Shown here: one piece after another, positions 26,900-35,692 of the stretch
Position numbering within the stretch: position 1 is the first letter of the stretch
How the letters are laid out: each line of letters starts with the position of its first letter
Assembly (NCBI GenBank): GCA_017304685.1
Contig: JAFKLR010000003.1
Coordinates: 682,001 to 746,000 of the forward strand
Direction: 5' to 3'
From: Sphingobacteriia bacterium
Lineage (GTDB): Bacteria; Pseudomonadota; Alphaproteobacteria; Rickettsiales; 33-17
Length of the DNA: 64,000 nt
Position numbers and translations under genes: made by a program
Notes under the pieces: generated by a model
What the model saw: only the letters and a program-made list of their open reading frames with translations
The model's database searches: none
Told to the model about the DNA's origin: nothing

Positions 26900-28525
26900 A
26901 TGTCAAAGCGTAAAGCAGAGAATGATGCTATCGATAAACCTTCTCCTAAAAAAAGGAAACTAGATTCTACTCCAAGAACCCCTTATTTACATGATGAATT
27001 ATTATTCAAAGTTTTTAGTTATACTGACTCAAAAGATATTATTTCTCTTATTAAAACTACAAAATATTTTTTTAATAAAATAGTTAAATTTACAGATAAA
27101 GATAATTTTTCTATAACCTCACCTTTTTTTCCTATCTACTTAAAATTCGTTATCTTAGTTTATAATAATCCAAATTATAAAGAACACCTTAGTAATAAAT
27201 TTTTTAATGAGATTAAGCTTTTAAGTATAGAAAATTTAATAGAACCTATAATCATTAGTATAACCAAAAATCCTAAGGATTTTTCAAGCGTTTTAAACAA
27301 CATTGAAAGTAATACTTTAATAAAAAAAACAGATATTATTTCACTATTAATAGGCGATATAAATTTTTTAAAAACAATGAAAAAATTTAAAGCAAATTTT
27401 TCATTTGAGTCTTCCTTATTTCCTATTTACTTAAATTTTGCATCAGCAGTGGAAGGTAATCAACGCTATTGTGAATTATTTAAAAATAAGCGCTTACATT
27501 CTTATATTCTAAGCATGACTTCCCCCACTCTTTTTAAACATCTTTTAGTTTCACTAATAATTGCTTCAAGCGAAACCTTAAAAAATGTAAGCATACACTT
27601 AGATAAAAAGATAATTTTTCAACTTACAAAATATTTAGCCGAATATGACCCAATAATTTGTTATAACTTAATTAAAAGCCTAAATGCATTACATCTATTC
27701 AGCGATTTAACCTTTTTAAAAATTTTTATTGAAAGTGCTAAACATTCTGAACAAATAAGTTTAGATAAAATTAAAACTCTTGTTAAATGTAACATTTATT
27801 TTCCAACGGATTCTGATAGCTTAGAGAATTTTACTCGGGAAATAAGAAATTATTTACTTGATCAAAGAGATAAAGCTGAAGAATTTTTAATTAACCTTGA
27901 AAACGCTTCTAATCTCGAAACCGTTTTTGAGCTTATAAAACTATTAAGAATAGAAACCGAGGAAGAACGTTTTATTCAATTCTCAACCAATTTCCTTTTT
28001 AACAGTGGAGAGAATTTTAATGTTAATTACGTTATAAGCTTTCTTTTCAAAAATAGAAACTTAACTGATGAAGAAAAAAATCAGAGTATTATAAAGCTAA
28101 TTGAAGACGGGCATAATTTTTCAGATTTTGAAATTATGGTTTTTGATCATGAAAATCCAGACAATGAACCATATAGAGTTAACTTTTTCACCTACATTTG
28201 CTTTACAGGTAATAGAGAATTATTTAGAGCAATTATAAATAAAATTGATAAAAGCTTGTATGTTAATGCATTCTTTGTAGCTATTAAAGAAAATCATATA
28301 AAAATAGTTGAAGCTTTTTTAGAAAATAGCATAAACCCAAGGCTTTGTTCAAATAAAGGTGAATCACTCCTTGATTATGCAAGAAAAAAAGAACGACATG
28401 AAATTGTTCAATTAATTGAGAATAAAATAAAGGAATTAGATGAAAATTATGCTAAAACTTACCTTTCTAAAAGAGGACAATTAGAACAGGAAAATAAACT
28501 TACCAAATGCCCTAACCTTTGTTAA
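26900..28525 (+). CDS. F-box and ankyrin protein with nuclear localisation signal
   Basis: A 541-residue eukaryote-like protein. Residues 2-21 contain KRK and SPKKRKL, a classical (possibly bipartite) nuclear localisation pattern. Residues about 29-64 fit an F-box (LHDELLFKVFSYTDSKDIIS then KTTKYFFNKIV). The middle is a helical repeat-like region. The C-terminus has one or two ankyrin-like repeats (VNAFFVAIKENHIKIVEAFL, with GESLLDYARKK). F-box proteins recruit substrates to SCF ubiquitin ligases through Skp1, so a secreted nuclear effector is a reasonable inference. An AAGG Shine-Dalgarno lies 8 bases before the ATG. Confidence 0.8.
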   Translation: MSKRKAENDAIDKPSPKKRKLDSTPRTPYLHDELLFKVFSYTDSKDIISLIKTTKYFFNKIVKFTDKDNFSITSPFFPIYLKFVILVYNNPNYKEHLSNKFFNEIKLLSIENLIEPIIISITKNPKDFSSVLNNIESNTLIKKTDIISLLIGDINFLKTMKKFKANFSFESSLFPIYLNFASAVEGNQRYCELFKNKRLHSYILSMTSPTLFKHLLVSLIIASSETLKNVSIHLDKKIIFQLTKYLAEYDPIICYNLIKSLNALHLFSDLTFLKIFIESAKHSEQISLDKIKTLVKCNIYFPTDSDSLENFTREIRNYLLDQRDKAEEFLINLENASNLETVFELIKLLRIETEEERFIQFSTNFLFNSGENFNVNYVISFLFKNRNLTDEEKNQSIIKLIEDGHNFSDFEIMVFDHENPDNEPYRVNFFTYICFTGNRELFRAIINKIDKSLYVNAFFVAIKENHIKIVEAFLENSINPRLCSNKGESLLDYARKKERHEIVQLIENKIKELDENYAKTYLSKRGQLEQENKLTKCPNLC

Positions 28526-28599
28526 ACATTTTAGAAACATAATTTTATTGCGTTACAAATTATATATAATAAGCTTGCAAAGATTAGTATTAACTAAAT

Positions 28600-30042
28600 A
28601 TGGTAAGAGCCATGAAAGCTAACAATTCCACAATTTCATATTCTACTTCTGTGTCATGCAGCCCTTATAAATTATTTTTTTCTCAAAATAATCCTAACGT
28701 ACAAATAGCTCAAGCGTTAAGGGAAAAGTATTGCGATGATTTTAAAAACCCTCAATTACGTAAGAGTATTTACACAACTGAAGGGGTATTTAAACAATTA
28801 ATAGGATCATGCGATAACTTACAAAATTTAACTTTCGAACAAATTGAATTTATTGAGGCAAATTCTGAAAAAATTCATTTATTAATTGGCCAGGGCGTAA
28901 ATTTTGCCGATATCAAAAATAAATTATTTCCTAAAAATTATCACTCAGATTTTTTTAGAAAAATTGTTAAAAACGCTAATAATATCGTTTGTTTAATTGA
29001 AAGCTTAGGTGAGCAAAGAGTTAATCATTTACTCCAAGTTGTAGACAATAACCTAGCAACTTTAATTATTGAAAATGCAGAAAGCTATATAAATTTCTTT
29101 AAAATAACATTTGAGCAAGGCTTAACAAATAATCAAGGTTTTTTAAGACCTGAAATTGACGCAATTTATCAATATAACCTTTTTATAGAAAGCAATTTTT
29201 ACTCTCAATTTAAAATAATAATTCAAAATGATTGGCAGAAAACATTAAAGCTTTGTAAGCTATTTAATACAGATATAAACGGCTTATTAAAAATGAACCC
29301 TGTAAATTTAAGCACATTTTATAATAATGACATTTATTACCCTAACCTACAATATTTAACTAATGTATTTAGCGTTCTTGAATTAAATATTAAACCTGAA
29401 GATAATAACACCAAAAAATCGCAAAAAATGACTAAAATTGAAGATGCTACCAATTTACCATCGAAAACTTGGCTAGATTTCTTCGCCTATATGGGGAATC
29501 GCACTACCGATTCTTCATCTGTCAAAGAAATAATTAAATTAACTACAGAACCTTACATTTCCGCTAGATTAAACTTCTTATTTGAATACAAAGATATATT
29601 AATCAGGAATGGTTTTAGTGAACATTTCCTTAGAGATATATTTAAGTATGACAAAGCGCTTACCATTCCTCATGGTGTGTTCGATGGCGTATTATCAACC
29701 GATATAAATACTCCAGCCTATTTATTTAAGCTTCTCCCTAAATTTAGGGTTCTCCTTACAAAAGAAGAATTTGATCAAGATTTTAACACTACTTACGTGC
29801 ATTTTTTTAAACCTGAAAATCAGCGAATAGGCGTAATATTAATTAGAAATTTTGATCTTTTTTATGAATTGAAAAAAACTGTTCCAGTAGAGGAAATTTT
29901 TAAAGCGAACCCAAAACATTTATTGGAATATTTTAATACTCAAAGAAAGAATAAAATTGAAAAAGCACCTCAAAATCGTGAATTAAGTTTTAGAGGGTTG
30001 CGTGATCAAGAGCAAGATGTATGTTTAAGCTATAGAAGATGA
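28600..30042 (+). CDS. hypothetical helical protein, 480 aa
   Basis: Unrecognised, soluble and predicted largely alpha-helical, with repeated short motifs of the type L..F...I. No signal peptide. The ATG at 28600 has no ribosome site, whereas the ATG at 28612 follows AAGAG and may be the true start. Its 3' end overlaps the P-loop gene at 30039 by 4 bases (ATGA). Confidence 0.65.
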   Translation: MVRAMKANNSTISYSTSVSCSPYKLFFSQNNPNVQIAQALREKYCDDFKNPQLRKSIYTTEGVFKQLIGSCDNLQNLTFEQIEFIEANSEKIHLLIGQGVNFADIKNKLFPKNYHSDFFRKIVKNANNIVCLIESLGEQRVNHLLQVVDNNLATLIIENAESYINFFKITFEQGLTNNQGFLRPEIDAIYQYNLFIESNFYSQFKIIIQNDWQKTLKLCKLFNTDINGLLKMNPVNLSTFYNNDIYYPNLQYLTNVFSVLELNIKPEDNNTKKSQKMTKIEDATNLPSKTWLDFFAYMGNRTTDSSSVKEIIKLTTEPYISARLNFLFEYKDILIRNGFSEHFLRDIFKYDKALTIPHGVFDGVLSTDINTPAYLFKLLPKFRVLLTKEEFDQDFNTTYVHFFKPENQRIGVILIRNFDLFYELKKTVPVEEIFKANPKHLLEYFNTQRKNKIEKAPQNRELSFRGLRDQEQDVCLSYRR

Positions 30043-30557
30043 AGCGTATAGTAATCATTGGAACAAGTGGGTGTGGTAAAACTACGTTAGCTAAGAAATT
30101 AGGTAAGATAATAAATATTCCTTATTATGATATGGATGATTATTACTGGCTACCTAATTGGGTAGTAAGAGATAGCGAAGAATTTCCAAAAATCATAGAT
30201 GCCATCACCCAAAATCCATCTTGGATAATCTGTGGTAATTATTCCAAAGTTAATAATATAACTTGGGAAAAAGCCGACACAATTATTTGGCTTGATTATA
30301 ATATTTTTAGGTGTCTCTATCAGGCACTAAAAAGATCAGTTAAAAATATTATTTATTCAAGACCTCTTTGTGGTGGAAATTATGAAAATATTCGCCACAC
30401 TTTCTTTTCAAAAAAATCTATTATACTTTGGATTCTAACTACATACAAAAAACGTAAAGCCACTTATACACTTGCTTTTAATAACCAAATTCCTAATAAA
30501 ACCTATTTAAGATTTAATAATCCTAATAAAACCCGTGTGTGGCTAAATAAAATATAA
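30039..30557 (+). CDS. P-loop nucleoside/nucleotide kinase-like protein (FlaR/topology-modulation type)
   Basis: A 172-residue adenylate-kinase-like ATPase. Walker A is GTSGCGKTT (about residues 8-16), followed by the acidic YDMDDYYWLPNW segment and WIICGNYS typical of proteins annotated as DNA topology modulation protein FlaR. ADTIIWLDYN is the Walker B-like strand. The substrate is unknown. Its start overlaps the previous stop codon. Confidence 0.82.
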   Translation: MKRIVIIGTSGCGKTTLAKKLGKIINIPYYDMDDYYWLPNWVVRDSEEFPKIIDAITQNPSWIICGNYSKVNNITWEKADTIIWLDYNIFRCLYQALKRSVKNIIYSRPLCGGNYENIRHTFFSKKSIILWILTTYKKRKATYTLAFNNQIPNKTYLRFNNPNKTRVWLNKI

Positions 30558-30671
30558 TAAAAAATTCTAAATTATTGATTATTAAGAAATAATTTTTTAA
30601 CCTAGCTCCTTGACAGAAAATTTAAGATTTTATATTTTTTAAGTTCCCCCTCAACCAAGAGTTAATTTAAT

Positions 30672-31238
30672 ATGACAAATGCAATCACAACCCTAAATCA
30701 TGACTCTATCAACCAGGCTGCAAGTAAGCTTTTAAGTGATTTAATTGAAATTATCCATAGTAATAACATGTCAGAATATTTAATCGAAAGTAAAATGGAT
30801 AATATTCTAAAATATATTAATGCTTTAAATAAAATTAGTAGTATCTATTTTAAAACAACTAAAGCCTCTAATCTCAAAAACATCCTTCCAAACCTTGAAA
30901 AAATTCAAAAAAAACCTGAACCCTCTTCTCCTTCAAATTCTGAAAATGATATAATTGCTAGTACAATTGTTGATGAAATTAAAGAAACAAAAGGTAATTT
31001 AAATCCAAAAATTTTAGCAAAATCCGTAATTAATAAGTTACAGGAAAAGAAAATTGCTTATATTCCCTTTTCATACAAAGGCTTTGACGAATTAAAAATT
31101 AAGCTAAAAAACATAACTTCACTTGAAGAATTAGATAAAATTGAATTAGAAAGATACAAGCTCTTTCCACAAAGTAATTTTAAAGCATTACAAGACCTTT
31201 ACGATGAAAAATTTAAAGAGTTAAATCATCTAAACTAA
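30672..31238 (+). CDS. hypothetical helical protein, 188 aa
   Basis: Unrecognised, Lys/Leu/Asn-rich and predicted helical, with a Pro/Ser/Asn linker near the middle (KKPEPSSPSNSEN). No signal peptide or membrane segment. It lies between the P-loop kinase and the SAP-domain gene on the same strand. Confidence 0.6.
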   Translation: MTNAITTLNHDSINQAASKLLSDLIEIIHSNNMSEYLIESKMDNILKYINALNKISSIYFKTTKASNLKNILPNLEKIQKKPEPSSPSNSENDIIASTIVDEIKETKGNLNPKILAKSVINKLQEKKIAYIPFSYKGFDELKIKLKNITSLEELDKIELERYKLFPQSNFKALQDLYDEKFKELNHLN

Positions 31239-31281
31239 TTAAATCATTGAAAACAGTTTAAAAGGCTTTTAAATTGTTTTT

Positions 31282-31857
31282 ATGAATAAAAATATACCAG
31301 AAATAATTGAAGCTTTGCATTTTGCGAATGTAAAGGAACTAAAAGAAATTTCCCTTAATTTAGGTTTAAACCCTAAAGGTAAAAAAGGGGAAATAATAAG
31401 TAACATTAAACATTTCCTTGGAACTGGAAAGGAAAAAGCACTTAAACCCTTTCCAAAGGAATCAAAAGCTAATTCTAAACTTACTTATCCATTAAGCCCT
31501 GGCACCTTAATTCTTAAAGGTGCTTATAAAAATGATCTTAAAACTAGAAATTTTCTAAAAACCTTAATTGGAAATTATTTCCATTTCACAAGCTTTGGCA
31601 TAGACTGGATTAATGAGAAATGGGAACAAGGTTCTCCTCCAACCTATCAAGAATTTGCCAATTTTTGGAAAGATGAATATCAAAAAAGAAAAGTTGAAAA
31701 AGCACCACCTAAAGATGAATGGGCTTATATTAATTTCATTCAAAAAACTCTTGTAAAAAATCCTAGCGCCTCTCATAAAGAAATTACAACTTCCTGGAAA
31801 TTGCATCGTGAGAAAATGGTTGCAAATGCTTTGGCTTTGCTAAATATACAACTATAG
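31282..31857 (+). CDS. SAP-domain protein with DUF6434-like C-terminus
   Basis: A 191-residue protein. Residues about 12-42 fit a SAP motif, a helix-extended-loop-helix DNA-binding unit (VKELKEISLNLGLNPKGKKG then EIISNIKHFL). The rest is a compact Trp-rich domain (FTSFGIDWINEKWEQG, FANFWKDEY, TSWKLHREK) resembling DUF6434 domains, which pair with SAP elsewhere. It is probably a nucleic-acid-binding protein, possibly nuclear if exported. Confidence 0.72.
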   Translation: MNKNIPEIIEALHFANVKELKEISLNLGLNPKGKKGEIISNIKHFLGTGKEKALKPFPKESKANSKLTYPLSPGTLILKGAYKNDLKTRNFLKTLIGNYFHFTSFGIDWINEKWEQGSPPTYQEFANFWKDEYQKRKVEKAPPKDEWAYINFIQKTLVKNPSASHKEITTSWKLHREKMVANALALLNIQL

Positions 31858-31928
31858 GTTGCAAATATAAAAACTAGCATTTTACGATATTTACATTATT
31901 CTTTTAAAAAATATTTAGGGAAATTTGT

Positions 31929-32237
31929 ATGGGAAAATGTATTATTCTTAATGGCACTTCAAGTAGTGGTAAAACTACTGTTTCAAAAGAACTACAAAAA
32001 TTGTTACCTGAACTGGCACATGTTGAAATTGGTAACATGGCACATTTATATTTTGAAATGTTTAGAGAAGATTATAATCATACAGCAGAATGGGGAGAGA
32101 AAAGATATAATCGTCAGATAGTAATTAGAGAAATTTTACTTAACTCCGCCAATTTACTTCTTAAACAAGGTTTTGATGTATGTATTGATACGGTTCTTGA
32201 TGGCCCTATGCAAATGAACATATGGAGCGTTATTTAA
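31929..32237 (+). pseudogene. chloramphenicol-phosphotransferase-like protein, N-terminal half (frameshifted)
   Basis: The first 102 codons hold a P-loop (ILNGTSSSGKTT) and the GFDVCIDTVLDGP segment of the CPT-like kinase family. The frame stops early, while the overlapping +2 frame continues with the rest of the domain. A missing single base between about 32204 and 32218 (near an AAA or AA run) would explain the break. Confidence 0.78.
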
Positions 32238-32458
32238 GCTATTTAAAAGATTATAATCCAATATTTATTGGCGTTATTTGTAATTTACCAGTTTTAGATG
32301 AACGCGAGAAAAACCGTGGCGATAGACCAATTGGTTTTGCACGCAGCCAGCTTGAAGAAGGAATTCATAATAACCGACCATACAATTTCACAATTGATAA
32401 CACCAATCTCTCTGCTAATGAAAATGCTAAAACAATTTGCGAGAAAGTGTTTAAATAA
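32222..32458 (+). pseudogene. chloramphenicol-phosphotransferase-like protein, C-terminal half
   Basis: This 78-codon frame starts inside the previous one and contains the family motif (RGDRPIGFARSQ) and the final DNTNLSANENA segment. Together the halves make about 175 residues, the normal length of the family. Except for the single shift no stop interrupts the domain, so the break is recent or is a sequencing error. Confidence 0.75.
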
Positions 32459-32591
32459 ATTACCTTATTATACTTTTAGGACAATTCTAGGATAAATTTA
32501 TAGAATTATCCTAATTTTAGGATATTATAGTCATACACATTTAAATGTAACAATATTAAATTAATCCTATAAATATTATAGGAAAACTAAC

Positions 32592-33059
32592 ATGACAATT
32601 ACTACTTACTTATACGATACATATAAGTTTAATGACATTGCACGCATAATAGACATTAGCAAAGATGAGCGGGGTAATTACCTACTACTTGATTCTACCA
32701 TTTTTTACCCACAGGGCGGAGGTCAACCTTCTGATATTGGAACAATTTATATTCCTTCTCAAAATAAAGTTATCTTAATTTCTATTGTAAAGCTTATTAA
32801 TAAGGAAATTAGACATTATACGAAAAATGAAAAATTACCCTTTTCTTTAATTAATCAGGAAGTTCAAATTACAATTGATAGTGATAATAGAATTACAAAT
32901 GCCAAATACCATACAATTGGACATTTAATTGGTAATTTAGTTGAAGAAATTAACCCAGAAATTAAAGCAATAAAAGGGCATCAATTTCCTAACGAAGCAT
33001 ATGTTGAATTTAGTAACATCTTAAATGCAGAAATAATCCAAAATTTAAAAAAAGATTAG
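32592..33059 (+). pseudogene. alanyl-tRNA editing protein AlaX, N-terminal part (frameshifted)
   Basis: AlaX hydrolyses Ser- or Gly-tRNA(Ala). This 155-codon frame has the family start, FYPQGGGQPSDIGTI and the first metal motif, AKYHTIGHL (HxxxH). It ends in a stop just after a run of seven A (33047-33053). Adding one A would restore the frame into the following segment, which supplies the missing half of the active site. Confidence 0.85.
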
Positions 33060-33298
33060 TTGAAATAATCTCTTATAATTTTCCAATTAATTCTACAGAA
33101 GTAAGCTTTAATGAACTTAAAGCAAAGCTACCAAATCTTCCTTATGAAGTTCCTGAAAACAAAAATTTAAGAATAATTCAAATAGGTAATTTAAATCCAG
33201 TTCCTTGCGGGGGCACTCACATTACTAATATTAATGAAATTAAAGAAGTAAAAATAATTAAAATAAAAAAAAATAAAATATTTTATGAGGTAATATGA
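33054..33298 (+). pseudogene. AlaX, C-terminal part in the shifted frame
   Basis: This frame is open immediately after the seven-A run and continues to a TGA that overlaps the next start codon. It contains NLNPVPCGGTHITN, the second metal-binding motif (CxxxH) of AlaX proteins. The joined protein would be about 235 residues, typical of AlaX-M. It has no start codon of its own. Confidence 0.82.
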
Positions 33299-34071
33299 AA
33301 AGTAATTTTAAGCAATTACAAGATAGCTTTACTAAAAACGTATTTACAATCGATTCTAAAGCTCTAACTTTTAGAATAAATATTGATGAAATAAATAAGG
33401 AAATTCGTTTAAAACCATTTCATGCAACATTACTGGGATTATTATTTAATAATCATCCTAGTCCCTTAACCTATGAATATATAGAAAAGGCCTTAAAATC
33501 TCATAAAATATCTTGCCCAGATGTTACACGTTTACACCGTAAAATGTCAGAACTTAGAAATATTTTAAGTAAAATGCATCCGTCACTTAAAAACATAATA
33601 GAAAACAACAGAGGAATTGGTTACAATTTACCTTTAAATTGGAAAGAACCCTCTACATCCTCAAACACTAATATTGTAAAAATAAAAAACTCTAAACTAG
33701 TTTCAGAATTAAAGCTTATTCAAGGTTTAATAGAACATTCTATAAATTTAACATCAAAAGCAAAAATCATTAAACATGATAATAGATTTATATTAAATCG
33801 TATTCCTTTTCATGACGATTTAACTTCACTTACGGAAAGTTTTAATAAATCTGAAGTGAAAATTTTAAAAGAATTAAAATCTCATTTTACCGATTTTCAT
33901 TATATAAGAATTCAATTTATTCTTGCAAAGCTTAGAACATATATTTCACTATGTAGAATAAGCGAGTTTGCAATAACTAAAGATGAATGGTTAGATTGGC
34001 ATAAAAATGAAGTACAAATAATTTTTCAAGAATTACAAAACTTAATTTTAATGCATGAAAATAAAATTTAA
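33295..34071 (+). CDS. winged-helix DNA-binding protein (OmpR/PhoB-type domain)
   Basis: A 258-residue protein whose residues about 38-112 fit a transcriptional-regulator C-terminal winged helix (LKPFHATLLGLLFNN, DVTRLHRKMSELRNIL, NNRGIGYNLPL). The ending GIGY is the usual wing signature. The C-terminal 130 residues are helical and unassigned. There is no receiver domain, so it is not a normal response regulator. It overlaps the AlaX remnant by 4 bases and ends 3' to 3' with the ceramidase-like gene. Confidence 0.78.
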   Translation: MKSNFKQLQDSFTKNVFTIDSKALTFRINIDEINKEIRLKPFHATLLGLLFNNHPSPLTYEYIEKALKSHKISCPDVTRLHRKMSELRNILSKMHPSLKNIIENNRGIGYNLPLNWKEPSTSSNTNIVKIKNSKLVSELKLIQGLIEHSINLTSKAKIIKHDNRFILNRIPFHDDLTSLTESFNKSEVKILKELKSHFTDFHYIRIQFILAKLRTYISLCRISEFAITKDEWLDWHKNEVQIIFQELQNLILMHENKI

Positions 34072-34853
34072 CCAAGTCTATTAATTAATTCTCTTTTATT
34101 TAAATAAAAACCGATGAAGGCCCCTGCAATTCCACCGAAAATATGCTTTAAACTATGACCACTAATAAAATGGTCTGTTAAAGCAAAAATTTCTTTGTCA
34201 TAAACTTCACCGATACGAGCAAAAACAAAAAGAATTAAGCTTAAAATTAAATAAGAAGTTTCATTAAATTTATTTGGATAAAACCATAACATTATAGGTA
34301 CTAAGATTGGAAAAGCCTGAATAAAAATAATTGGCCTTAAATCTGATGAATTATGCGCTTCCGATAATTCCCACCAGGCAACGCAGGTTATGGTTGCAAG
34401 AATTACAACAACAATTAATTTGTCACCTAATTTATAGCTAACTCTTTCCAAATAAATTGCATATGTTAAAGCCATTAAAGTTAAGGTTTCAGGTAATCTA
34501 TCAAAATATAAACTCTGATTATTAGGATGAGTATGATAATAAGCAGAACCAATTCCTGTAAAAACTAAAAATATGAAAAAAAAGGAATAAGCACTAAATT
34601 CAGCTTTACTAGCGAATTTTTCATACGTAAATTTTTTATATTTGTTAAAGTAATAAAACCAATAAGCACCAGGAATTATAAACGTTAAATTACTAATTAC
34701 ATTTAGGAAAAAAGGTATATTAAAGAATTCTCTTTTATCAGCAAAATTATTATAACCATGAGGTTGAGGAATTTGCCCGATAAAAAATAAAATTAAAAGT
34801 AATATTATAGGAAAAGAAATAAGCAAATAATCTGTTTTTCTAAGACGAATCAT
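34068..34853 (-). CDS. ceramidase-like membrane protein (CREST superfamily)
   Basis: A 261-residue polytopic membrane protein with about seven hydrophobic segments. Motifs expected of the alkaline ceramidase/CREST hydrolases are visible: GIGSAYYHTHPNNQS with a Ser and His, then FDRLPETL (Asp), and near the end DHFISGHSLKHIFGG with two histidines. These residues bind zinc and carry out hydrolysis in the family. A ceramide or other membrane amide substrate is inferred. It ends 3' to 3' with the winged-helix gene. Confidence 0.8.
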   Translation of the reverse strand: MIRLRKTDYLLISFPIILLLILFFIGQIPQPHGYNNFADKREFFNIPFFLNVISNLTFIIPGAYWFYYFNKYKKFTYEKFASKAEFSAYSFFFIFLVFTGIGSAYYHTHPNNQSLYFDRLPETLTLMALTYAIYLERVSYKLGDKLIVVVILATITCVAWWELSEAHNSSDLRPIIFIQAFPILVPIMLWFYPNKFNETSYLILSLILFVFARIGEVYDKEIFALTDHFISGHSLKHIFGGIAGAFIGFYLNKRELINRLG

Positions 34854-34875
34854 AAAATTCTCCTTTTTTAGAAAA

Positions 34876-34930
34876 TTAAAGGGTCCTAAAATTTTAGAAC
34901 CCTTTAATTTTTACGTGGGAGACGTAAAAA
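34876..34930 (-). terminator. two adjacent hairpins after the ferritin-like gene
   Basis: A 9-bp stem (TTTTTACGT / ACGTAAAAA, 34908-34930) is followed on the minus strand by a longer stem (TTAAAGGGT / ACCCTTTAA with inner CTAAAATTTTAG, 34876-34907). T-rich runs follow. They separate the ferritin-like gene from the ceramidase gene. Confidence 0.8.
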
Positions 34931-34935
34931 GGTTA

Positions 34936-35382
34936 TTAGTGACCTAAAATTTCATCAAACCATGCTTTGTGATGTTTTTCATCTTCAAAGCCTTTTTTAA
35001 TGATTTCTCTTGCATCATCCCACATACCTTCATGATCTAATAAACGATCATAAGCTGTATTAGTGTCAATTTCATTGCTTCTCATAGCCATTAAAATTGC
35101 TTTATCACCCATAAGGTCTGCGAGAACGACTTTACCTTTAGTCAACCATTGCTTACCGCTTGGTCCATCAGGTGCTTCTTCACCATGCTTTTGAACAAGA
35201 TTTGTTAATTCTCTTGTATGACGATCATGGTCTTCTTTAAATTGTCTTAATTTTTCTTTGTAATCGTTATTTTCTAATCTATTAATTGCAGCATCATATG
35301 CTTCTGCTGCATCGTAATCTAACTCAATAAGATCTTTTACCGCATCTAAGAACTCAGTCTGAGTGCCAACAAGTGTTACCAT
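34936..35382 (-). CDS. ferritin-like four-helix protein (DUF2383-type)
   Basis: About 148 residues, predicted as a four-helix bundle. Residues are acidic and His-rich in positions that can bind metal, with ELDYDAAEAYDAAI and a later EDEKHHKAWFDE. This resembles DUF2383/ferritin-like proteins linked to stress or iron storage. A longer frame starts at 35442, but a GGAGG Shine-Dalgarno 5-6 bases before the ATG at 35382 settles the start. Confidence 0.8.
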   Translation of the reverse strand: MVTLVGTQTEFLDAVKDLIELDYDAAEAYDAAINRLENNDYKEKLRQFKEDHDRHTRELTNLVQKHGEEAPDGPSGKQWLTKGKVVLADLMGDKAILMAMRSNEIDTNTAYDRLLDHEGMWDDAREIIKKGFEDEKHHKAWFDEILGH

Positions 35383-35654
35383 TGTGTACCTCCTATTAAA
35401 ATTTAAATTACCAAATGACTCTATTAAAATATAATTAAACATATATTAAAATTAATAATTATGAGCCACTGAATATTAAGTATATCCTCATAAATCTGTA
35501 ACGCAAACATTAATTTAAAAAAAATGCATTTTTTCGCTTTTAATTATTATATTTTTAACTTTTATTTAAAGTTTTATCATTTTCAATAGGGTTAAAATAC
35601 GTGGATAAGCTTGATTATCCAGGCTATTAGAAGTACTTGTGAAGCAAGTAAGAA

Positions 35655-35686
35655 AAAAGGTAGAAAGAATATTCTTTCTACCTTTT
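35655..35686 (-). terminator. terminator of the 35693-37387 gene
   Basis: A perfect 16-bp palindrome (AAAAGGTAGAAAGAAT / ATTCTTTCTACCTTTT) is followed on the minus strand by a T-rich run. It begins 7 bases past the stop codon. Confidence 0.85.
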
Positions 35687-35692
35687 AAATTA

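Noticed and set aside
32298-32495. Forward frame within the CPT-like gene
   Set aside because: It lies in a different frame over the conserved GDRPIGFARSQ segment and is a shadow.
34917-34925. Short match to the 5' end of tRNA-Ser as a possible island boundary
   Set aside because: Only eight bases (GGAGACGT) match, and they form part of a terminator hairpin.
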